Below are positions 57,471-64,000 of a stretch of DNA of 64,000 nt, piece by piece. The notes below the pieces were generated by a model that was given only the letters and a program-made list of their open reading frames with translations, had not been told where the DNA came from and did not search any database. Each line of letters starts with the position of its first letter. Positions within the stretch are counted from its first letter, which is position 1. A program made the translations under genes and the position numbers. This stretch comes from Prorocentrum cordatum (taxonomy: Eukaryota > Sar > Dinophyceae > Prorocentrales > Prorocentraceae), in assembly GCA_963575745.1 (NCBI GenBank), contig CAUYUJ010016353.1:218752-282751 (forward strand). Reading direction: 5' to 3'.

Positions 57471-58064
57471 TGTGCTTGTTCAGCCCGCGGCCCCAGAGGT
57501 CTCGACACTTTCCAGTAGTTGGCGCTCGCGTAAATCGACCGGGTTCGTCCGAATTTATTCCCCAGATATTATTGTGAATCTCGTGCAAATCACATGCAGA
57601 CCTTCCATCCCTCCAAACTCCACCGCAGGCACCCGGAAGAGTAATAACTCCAAATTGCGGCCGTACGCCCATTTTGGAGGCATACCCCCCTTCGTTGCCC
57701 AGGACTCTCCAGGAATCCCTGGGGCCCGGTATAGTGGGCCCTGGGGGTCGAATCTGGGAATCAAAATTGATAAACGCTTGGAGTGAGTAGAAGCACCGCC
57801 CTGGAGATTTGGGTCGGACCTTTCTCCTCGGGGCCCATTGCGGTCAATCCGCACAGTAAAGATGAGCAACTTCCTAAGCCCAGAGATCCAACATATTGAC
57901 AACATCAAGACGGAGGTTTTTCGCAAAGTTCGGCTCCTAGGGGCCCTCGCCGGGCCTCGGGACCGTCAAAAAACGACTCAGGATGAAAAGCTGGTCCTGG
58001 GGAATGGGTCGAGACTTCTGGGGACCCCGTATGGAAAAAATCACGACATCGGATCTCAGGGAGG

Positions 58065-58215
58065 CTAACCGTGCATCCTTGCCGCTTCGGTCATCTTAAT
58101 TAGGTCAACCCTCACCCTTCTTCGATGGACAGCCCCGCACGACGAGCCTCGGCAGGGGCGCCCAAGGCCTTTGCATCCCTACCGCGCATCCTTCTTACAC
58201 GGGTGGACTGTGAGC
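58065..58215 (+). repeat. F31 repeat, copy 1
   Basis: TGCATCCTTGCCGCTTCGG, CAAGGC.TTTGCATCC, CATCCTTCTTACACGGGTGGA; copy 2 at 63785-63905. Confidence 0.7.
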
Positions 58216-58333
58216 CCTCGCGCCGGAGGACTTCGCCCCGGGAGGCCCGCCGACCTGGGTGCAGGTGCCGGGGCCCCACGGCCCGCTGCCAGTCCGGATC
58301 CCGGACTCCGCGGAGCCCGGCCAGCTGCTGCGC
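58215..58333 (+). CDS. Exon encoding a PGQ-type beta repeat
   Basis: Acceptor GGTGGACTGTGAG, donor CTGCGC|GTGAGG. Contains APEDFAPGGPPTWVQVPGPH and PVRIPDSAEPGQLLR. The spacing VQVP...VRIPDSAEPGQ..RV resembles short beta repeats (V-x-V-P-x-G-x-x-P-G-Q) seen in algal and dinoflagellate proteins; the resemblance is from memory of the motif. Codons end almost always in G or C. Confidence 0.55.
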
Positions 58334-58589
58334 GTGAGGCCCCGCCGCCGCCGCCTCCGTCTGCGTGGTTCGTGCCGCCGCGGCCGCGTGCGGTGCGCCC
58401 CAACCCCCCCCCCGCCCGTCGCCGCCGCCGTCGACGCCGGCGCCGTCGTCCTCGTCTTCGTTGTCGCCGTCGAGGCCGTCGTCGGCGCGTGAGGCCATGC
58501 GAGCCCCCCCCCCCCACCACCCGTCGCCGGCGCCGGCGCCGACGCCGTCGTCCTCGTCTTCGTCGTCGCCGTCGGGGCCGTCGTCGCCG
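58334..58589 (+). repeat. GTC/GCC-rich linker or intron, ~95-bp unit twice
   Basis: CCGTCGTCCTCGTCTTCG.TGTCGCCGTCG occurs at 58444 and 58545, each behind a long C run. In the frame of the next domain it reads Pro/Ser linker (PSPAPAPTPSSSSSSS), so it may be translated. Confidence 0.7.
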
Positions 58590-58745
58590 AGGCTCGGGCC
58601 CAACGCGAGCTACAGGGTGGCGCTGCCGGCGGGCGCGCGGGAGGGCGACGCGCTCACCGTGGAGCCCCCGGAGGGCGAGGCGGTGCGCTTCCGCGTGCCC
58701 CCGGGCAGGAAGTCGGCGGCAGGCAAAGCCAGGTTCCAAGCTTAA
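58590..58745 (+). CDS. Second PGQ-type beta repeat, stop supplied by F1
   Basis: Reads RLGPNASYRVALPAGAREGD, ALTVEPPEGEAVRFRVPPGR, KSAAGKARFQA, TAA at 58743-58745. The two sheets (YRVALPAGAREGDALTV and AVRFRVPPG) match the motif of the preceding exon. The TAA is part of the F1 TIR (TTAAGTCGGG). An AG|GTTCCA donor 15 bases earlier is an alternative end. Confidence 0.55.
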   Translation, partial: RLGPNASYRVALPAGAREGDALTVEPPEGEAVRFRVPPGRKSAAGKARFQA

Positions 58746-58880
58746 GTCGGGCCTGTCCCTCTACAGGAGGAGTACTCGAAAATAGTTATAAAGAAAAGGA
58801 GTGGGGATAATTTGGGGTATTGTTTAAACATGTTGAATTTTTCGTCCCAAATCCGCATGTAAGAGGACGTGCCCGACCTG
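58742..58880 (+). mobile_element. F1 TIR element, copy 6
   Basis: TTAAGTCGGGCCTGTCCCTCTACAGGAGGA at the left, AAATCCGCATGTAAGAGGACGTGCCCGACCTGA at the right. Confidence 0.9.
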
Positions 58881-58914
58881 ACTCCAGGCCTTCCAGATGG
58901 GGTTCTTCGGGGGT

Positions 58915-59098
58915 GAATCATGGGAGCCGTGTGTATCCTCTCAGTTCCGTCCTTGGCGTCAACTGGTGTCTAGAAGTCGATGGGACCGCGCCGAGTCGGC
59001 GTAGACTACTGTAGATTTGGCGTCGATGGACGTCGATCAGCGTCGATCCGCAGACGCCAACAATATGGTCCCTCAGTCTCCCATGAGTTGCCACCGAA
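58915..59098 (+). mobile_element. F19 element
   Basis: AATCATGGGAGCCGTGTGTATCC at the left, TCTCCCATGAGTTGCCACC at the right, GGCGTCGATGGACGTCGATC inside. Confidence 0.75.
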
Positions 59099-59099
59099 G

Positions 59100-59284
59100 G
59101 GTTCAAGTAGGTGGGGTCGAAGGATCGCTCCGCATCGCCGATGCATCGACCATGCGTCTCGATGTGGAGCCAGAGATTCTCTACGCCGATTGCGCCGATG
59201 CATCGCCGACCTCGCCGATACGTCGGCGATGCGGTGCAATCCTCCGACCCCATCTACTCGGACACCATCCAAGAGTGGGGAAAC
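59100..59284 (+). mobile_element. F14 TIR element, copy 3
   Basis: GGTGGGGTCGAAGGATCGCTCCGCATCGCCGATGC at the left, GCAATCCTCCGACCCCATCTAC at the right; GCCTCC ends lost. Confidence 0.8.
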
Positions 59285-59288
59285 CAAA

Positions 59289-59442
59289 AGGTATCCATAC
59301 CGCTACCTCCCAACCTCTCCCAGGGTACGTTCTGACCAGGGTTCCGAGGCGAATCCAGCGGTGGCGACGAGGGCTTCCCAGGAGGCCCAAAAAGAGGAAC
59401 ACCGGCGACGGGTGGCGGTAGCGGTACCTGCTCCTCTGCCGA
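59289..59442 (-). mobile_element. F3 TIR element, minus orientation
   Basis: GGTATCCATACCGCTACCTCCC at the left, GGTGGCGGTAGCGGTACC at the right; core GCGACGAGGGCTTCCCAGG is reverse-complement to other copies. Another minus fragment is at 43770-43860. Confidence 0.85.
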
Positions 59443-59683
59443 AAAGGGCCTCTACACCATCCCCTTGGCACGAGGCACGGTTTTGTCGGCGTCTCCCCAA
59501 CATACTTATACTATATGTGCGTCGCGCCGCCAGGGGCGACGCGCGCACTGAGAATTCCTACAGTATACGCGTCGTTGCGGGCGCTTTCTGGCCACACCGC
59601 TCGGGAAACGACATGCTACAAGATGGGTATCCTATATGTTCGGGTCGGACGCGCGCCTCCAAGGAGGACATTTAGTGTGAATG

Positions 59684-59834
59684 TTAAGTCGGGCGCGTCC
59701 CTCTACAGGAGGAACATATCAAAACAGTCAAAAGAAAGTCTGGGGATTAGTGTTTGATCATGTTTTGAATATTGTAGGTGGTATTCTTTATTTTTCGTCC
59801 GAGATCCCCCTGTAGGGGGACAGGCCCGACCTTG
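59684..59834 (+). mobile_element. F1 TIR element, copy 7
   Basis: TTAAGTCGGGCGCGTCCCTCTACAGGAGGA at the left, GATCCCCCTGTAGGGGGACAGGCCCGACC at the right. Confidence 0.9.
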
Positions 59835-59849
59835 TATTAGTATGTCTCT

Positions 59850-59945
59850 GTGCGTCCCTTTTTTGTTCTACGAACATCGCTTACATTCTTGGAACATTTG
59901 TGGGTTCTAAGAACATGTCGTGGTCTGCCTATAGGAATGCCGGGG
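59850..59945 (+). repeat. F30 repeat, copy 1
   Basis: GTTCTA.GAACAT, GTTCTAAGAACATGTCGTGGTCTGCCTATAGGAATGCCGG; copy 2 at 63025-63115 ends GACTTCGTGGTAGGCCGATAGGAATGCTGG. Confidence 0.75.
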
Positions 59946-60000
59946 CGGTCGGTCCCTGCTCAGTATTCGTATGTCTCTGTGTATCCCGTTTTGTGTGCAG

Positions 60001-60106
60001 GGTGAGGCTGGCCGAGCGGTGCGAGCTCGTCCCCTCCTCGCGTGTGGCCACGGGGGCGGCGGCCGCTCGGCGAGGGGTCCAGGGCGGGGGGGGGGCCCTG
60101 GGCTCG
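60001..60106 (+). CDS. Exon running into F1
   Basis: Acceptor TATCCCGTTTTGTGTGCAG, one leading base, VRLAERCELVPSSRVATGAA, ARRGVQGGGGALG. At 60106 the F1 edge gives GTAAGT, a consensus donor; read through, it gives TAA. GC at third positions is high. Confidence 0.45.
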
Positions 60107-60561
60107 TAAGTCGGGCAGGTCCCTCTAGAAGGAGGAATGTTCACAGATAGGTAAAACACATTATTGGGACGATGTTTCGATCATTTGAAGACTATCTTTC
60201 AATACTTGTTGATATTTTTTCCTTCCAGTGCCCGCCTGCCCCTCTACAGGAGGAATGTTCCGAAATGGGTAAACAAATAGACTGGGGACGATAGTTCCAT
60301 TCTTTGAAGACTATGTGTCAATGCTTTTCGATTGTTTGTTTTGCTCTTCCGAAGCCCGCCTGTAGGAGGACATGCCCGAGCTGACCCTAGGCGAGGGGCC
60401 CTGGGCTTCAGTCGGGTATGTCCCTCTACAGAAGGAATGTTCAAAAATAAACAAAAATAGTCTGGGACGATGTTTGTATTCTTTAAGGCTTATTTTTCAA
60501 TACTTTTTGATTCTCGAAAAACATATTCCCAAGCCCGCCTGTAGGAGGACATGCCCGACCT
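60107..60561 (+). mobile_element. Three F1 copies in tandem
   Basis: Left ends TAAGTCGGGCAGGTCCC (60107), a truncated CCCCTCTACAGGAGGAATG (60240) and CAGTCGGGTATGTCCC (60410); right ends at 60232-60242, 60380 (GGACATGCCCGAGCTGA) and 60561 (GGACATGCCCGACCTGA). GCGAGGGGCCCTGGGCTTC follows the second copy and resembles the exon end at 60090-60105. Confidence 0.85.
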
Positions 60562-60589
60562 GACCCGGGGCGAGGGGCCGCGAGCGATG

Positions 60590-60832
60590 GTGAGTCAGTG
60601 GGGATTGGGTGTGGCCGCACGGTTTTGGGACTTGGATCGTTCTCCGAGGACGTCTCGGGCGAGTGCGGTCTCCAAGGTCCCACAAACGTGCGGTGACGGG
60701 CCGTGCGGGGAGGTCTCTGGGGATTCCGAGAGGTCACCGCAGGGTCTGTCACCGCCGCGCTTGGGGACCCTAGCGAAGGGCCCCCCCACCTGTCTCACGC
60801 ACGCGCGCGCGCTCACCCTCACTCTTTTTCGA
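60590..60832 (+). CDS. Possible exon between F1 and F16
   Basis: Reads MVSQWGLGVAARFWDLDRSP, QTCGDGPCGEVSGDSERSPQ and ends LTLTLF before CGAG|GTGGGG. Minus strand open too. Confidence 0.25.
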
Positions 60833-60834
60833 GG

Positions 60835-60985
60835 TGGGGGTTTGTCCATTACCACAGCCTGGAGGGTCGACCTTCGGGGACGTCGGCGGACGGGGGGATG
60901 GACACATTCGGGCCCCTCGGGAACAACACATCTATCCACATCCACCGCCCGCTGGGTCGGGACGCCGGTTCCCAGCTGGGAGCCG
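60835..60985 (+). repeat. F16 repeat, copy 2
   Basis: GTCGACCTTCGGGGACGTCGGCGG, GGGAACAACACATC, CCACCGCCCGCTGGG; followed at 60995-61150 by a much diverged F3-like stretch. Confidence 0.8.
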
Positions 60986-61299
60986 ACGTCCTGCCTCGCA
61001 CTTTTGTGCGCAATTGCGGGGGACGAGTGGCGCGTCTCGCCATCCCTTGGGCTTCCTGCGGGATCTTCGTGGCCACGGCCAGATGCGCAGTTGAATTCTG
61101 GCCAGAACGCGCTCCAGGCGGGCTCCAGGGAAAGTTTCGGCGCGACACGACGGGGGCACATGTGCGGTATTCAAATCGCTGGCGTCTTGAACTCACCGCA
61201 ATCGATTTGGCGTTTCGGTCCCTGGGGCAACTCAGAAACCAGGACACGGTCCATGGGGATGGGGTCGAGATCTTGGTGACCACGGAATCCCTAAAACAG

Positions 61300-61378
61300 A
61301 TCACGTGGTCCGAGGCCAGGGAAGGGGACCATGGTGACGGGGCAGCCTTCAAGATGGCCGGGGGCTTCGCAGAGAGGG
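61300..61378 (+). CDS. Penultimate exon of a two-exon gene end
   Basis: Acceptor GGAATCCCTAAAACAG, donor GAGAGGG|GTGAGTGG. Reads ITWSEAREGDHGDGAAFKMA, GGFAER and leaves in phase 1. Confidence 0.5.
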
Positions 61379-61529
61379 GTGAGTGGGCGGCATGGAAAAC
61401 GCCAAGCGTCACGCGCGTTCCAAGTACCGTACGCACGACAATAATCATATGGGGAAATCTTCGTGGGGTGGAAGGAGAGCGCCCACTTCAAGCAAGCGCA
61501 TTTTGGACGCAGGGCGGCAACTTGTTTAG

Positions 61530-61675
61530 GAGCTCCTCAGGGCTCCTTCAGTTCATTTGTCTTGCACCCTTTGCTCCCCTCCCTCAATTCGGCCCTCACC
61601 TCTCTCGCTTGGGGTTGCGGATCCGCTTCGCCATCTCTGCCCACTTGCCTCGCTGTGCGAACGGCAAGCGCGTGA
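61530..61675 (+). CDS. Terminal exon
   Basis: Acceptor GGCGGCAACTTGTTTAG; two bases complete the split Gly codon; APQGSFSSFVLHPLLPSLNS, ALTSLAWGCGSASPSLPTCL, AVRTASA, TGA at 61673-61675. Ser/Leu-rich, function unknown. Confidence 0.5.
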
Positions 61676-61807
61676 GCGAACAGGGTCAGCATCGAGGCAC
61701 GTGGATGGTGCCTAGGGGGGAATCTCAGAGTGAGGGGGCCGAACGGTCATTCGTTGTCCCTGGGTGCGTGGTTCTAGTGGGGATCCGTGGTGAGTAGTCT
61801 GCTTGTA

Positions 61808-61865
61808 GCGTTGTTGTTGTTGCTGTTGCTGTTGTTGCTGTTGTTGCTGTTGCTGTTGCTGTTGC

Positions 61866-61898
<33 letters not shown>

Positions 61899-61952
61899 CT
61901 TTGCCGTTGTCATTGTCGTTGTCGTTGTCGTTGTTGTTGTTGTTGTTGTTGG

Positions 61953-61991
<39 letters not shown>

Positions 61992-62545
61992 GGTTGTTGT
62001 TGTTGTCGTTGTTGTGGTTGTTGCTGATGGTGATGATTTTGTTGTTGTTGTTGTTGTTATTGTTGCTGTTGTTGTTGTTGCTGTTGATGTTGTTGTTGTT
62101 GTTGTTGGTGTTGTCGTGCGACCACACCCGCACCCACCCTGCGACCCACCCGCGACCCACCCGCGATCCACCCCGCGACCCACCCCGCGATCCACCCCGA
62201 GACCCACCCCGCGACACAACCCGCGACCCATCCGCGACCCACCCCGCGACCCAACCGCGACCCACCCCGCGACGGACGCCCGGGCCCACGCGCAACCACC
62301 CGCCGACCGAACCACGCCGCCACACGATGCCACCCATCACATGCACTTTAACGAGAATACAACGGCAGCCCTGCAGCGCCGGAGCGGTCGCATTATGCAC
62401 AATCTGTGTATAAAAAGTAGGCGCCTAGCGGACGGGCGCGCCTTCTCACAGAGGTCTATCAGCAAACCTACACGACTGAGGCACGTGCTGCACACGCAAG
62501 CCCCCCTCACTCTTATCCGCAACTGCGGGGTGTTACGTATTTCCA
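61808..62545 (+). repeat. F29 composite, large copy
   Basis: (TTG)n with GCTGTT variants 61808-62117, (CGCGACCCACCC)n 62130-62290, then a unique tail ending CTCACTCTTATCCGCAACTGCGG. Confidence 0.9.
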
Positions 62546-62867
62546 TCCGTCCATTGTCCCCAATGAACGTCCCAATCGCGCCTCCTTTTTTCAACTTTGC
62601 GCCAAACGCCGCAGGGTGACAGTTTACATACGCCATCGCTCGCAGGACAGTTCGTCAACGTGGTTGGACGCTTCATGTGTACGGCATTTGACGTAGCTTA
62701 TTGGCTTCACGATTGAGTCGTCGATCCTGTCATCGTGCTGATGTATAAAAAAGCGTATTCCCGAAGCGGCGGGGGGCCTTGCTCGAGATCCGACGCCGTG
62801 GCAATGCCAGACACGACGCAATGAAACATCACGGCCGATGCCCTCGACCCCGTCTTCTCTGGGCCAG

Positions 62868-62930
62868 GCGTTGCAAGAGATTCCGATCTTGTCCCTCAAG
62901 CAGTGGCAAGGCGTCTGGGCTTGCCCATAA
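62868..62930 (+). CDS. Possible terminal exon
   Basis: Acceptor GACCCCGTCTTCTCTGGGCCAG, phase 0, ALQEIPILSLKQWQGVWACP, TAA at 62928-62930. A GC donor (CAAG|GCGTCT) could end it earlier. Confidence 0.4.
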   Translation, partial: ALQEIPILSLKQWQGVWACP

Positions 62931-63138
62931 GCCCACCAGCGGATGCTCTAAGAGCCTTTTGCGGTCTGCACGAAGTGCTCTTGGGACATGTCTGTCCGAG
63001 ACCGTCTTGCTTTGATACATCGTGCTTTATGTTCTAAGAGCATCTTCTTTGATCTTCGAACGTTCTCGTGTTCGAAGAGGACTTCGTGGTAGGCCGATAG
63101 GAATGCTGGGACCATCGACTCCTGCTCAACTGACCCAG

Positions 63139-63488
63139 GATGCCCCCAGCTTGTCCAGGGAGGCGCCAACTGCCTCCAGGGCACCCATCACTACGCCCCG
63201 AGGGCCCCGGAGGCTCCAACAGGACACGGACAGCTGGGGCTTTGTCCTGGCAGCCTCGGAATCCATGCGGCACTTCTCGAGCCGGAGCGATCCGCAAGGG
63301 TCCCCGGGACCCCGAAGACGGAGCAGAGACGCGCCCGCCGTGATTTTTCAAGACCCCCGTATCCGAGCGCTCCTTCTCGCGGTCCTTTTCGAATTGCGCT
63401 CGGCCGTGCCCGCAAGAGACGCCTTCAAGGCCAAAGCAATTCCAGAGCGTCATCATAGTTCCTCCCAGATTGCAGTGCTCGGGCTCAG
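63139..63488 (+). CDS. Long exon of a gene that leaves the window
   Basis: Acceptor GCTCAACTGACCCAG, phase 0, 350 bases, donor CTCAG|GTTATC in phase 2. Contains DSWGFVLAASESMRHFSSRS, PAVIFQDPRIRALLLAVLFE and ARDAFKAKAIPERHHSSSQ. The middle is amphipathic (ALLLAVLFELRSAV). Not recognised. If not spliced, the frame ends at TAA 63583-63585. Confidence 0.6.
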
Positions 63489-63644
63489 GTTATCAATAAC
63501 CGCAGCGTTTAACCACAGAGATGCGGAAGGTCAGACTTCAGGGAGTGCGAAGGATATCACATTCGAACTCGTAACACCTTATTAAATCCTTCCCCACTCT
63601 GTTAGATGTTCGTTCAGGGTACCCTCCTGGGGCCATCAAACGGA

Positions 63645-63705
63645 TCCGTTCGACTCTAATTCGACTCCAGTCCGACTCTAGCTCGACTCAGGTTCGATTC
63701 AAGTC
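63645..63705 (+). repeat. TCGACTC short tandem repeat
   Basis: GTTCGACTCTAATTCGACTCCAGTCCGACTCTAGCTCGACTC, about 13-base period, in the intron between the last two exons. Confidence 0.85.
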
Positions 63706-63930
63706 GACGGGCTTCCGAAGCAGCATCGGCGCATGAGTGGAGCTAGAGTCAACCCGCATAGCAAGGATGAGCAACGTTCCAAGATTACCCTTGCATCCTT
63801 GCCCCTTCGGCCCATCCCTTCGGCCCATTCCCACTCGAAACACGTCAACGTGGCATTCCAAGGCTCTTGCATCCTTAACGCTCGTCCTTCTTATACGGGT
63901 CGAATGCAGTGGCTCCGGCAAGGTCCCCAG

Positions 63931-64000
63931 AGAACGAGCATCTGACCTGCGTGTCTTGCACGAGGCGGCTGGGGCCCCTGCAGAGACGGGGGCCCTGAGG
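63931..64000 (+). CDS. Last exon in window, partial at right edge
   Basis: Acceptor GGCAAGGTCCCCAG; one base completes Arg from the previous exon; ERASDLRVLHEAAGAPAETG, ALR, open to base 64000. High GC at third positions. Confidence 0.5.

Noticed and set aside
57472-57786. 104-codon plus-strand frame
   Set aside because: No splice sites support it, and it starts in F7-like sequence and overlaps a longer minus-strand frame.

Overview
The window looks like nuclear DNA of a dinoflagellate. Four things point that way: (i) two head-to-tail remnants of the dinoflagellate spliced leader at 5604-5632; (ii) a decayed LINE with an APE-type endonuclease, reverse transcriptase, RNase H and C-terminal zinc-knuckle layout at 1-5100; (iii) many tiny exons in GC-rich, repeat-choked introns, with GT, GC and probably GA donors; (iv) hardly any ordinary intergenic DNA. 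The species cannot be named from sequence alone; a Prorocentrum-like genome is a guess. No rRNA, tRNA, CRISPR array or bacterial-type gene was seen.

Layout. 1-5100: 5'-truncated, frameshifted LINE. 5113-5603: (TCC)n, then the relict spliced leader, then the start of a plus-strand gene whose clearest exon is a thrombospondin type 1 repeat (7122-7245). 8955-18100: mostly repeats, with five satellite or minisatellite arrays at 10990-13435. 18237-21842: the best exon chain, twelve short exons whose junction phases can all be made compatible, with most introns filled by a short terminal-inverted-repeat (TIR) element. 22000-36800: more scattered exons among repeats. 37000-40450: repeat dominated. 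41000-50800: another exon-richer stretch with several likely terminal exons. 51400-53900: AT-richer tandem repeats and repeat clusters. 53950-64000: exons again, including a two-domain beta-repeat protein end (58215-58745) and two linked exons that run off the window (63139-64000).

Main point. The introns hold a zoo of 100-250 bp elements, at least ten of them with clear TIRs, called here families F1, F2, F3 and so on. Several begin exactly at an exon end, so the TIR or the target duplication supplies the splice donor: F3 starts GGTACC, F1 starts (G)TAAGTCGGG, F2 duplicates a GTAC target, F8 sits behind an AG|GA junction. They behave like introners (intron-creating transposons), and one locus carries many families. 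Exon calls rest on reading frame, splice-site fit, phase compatibility and protein-like composition. In GC-rich DNA other frames are often open too, so most exon confidences are moderate and gene grouping is tentative. All supported exons are read on the plus strand.
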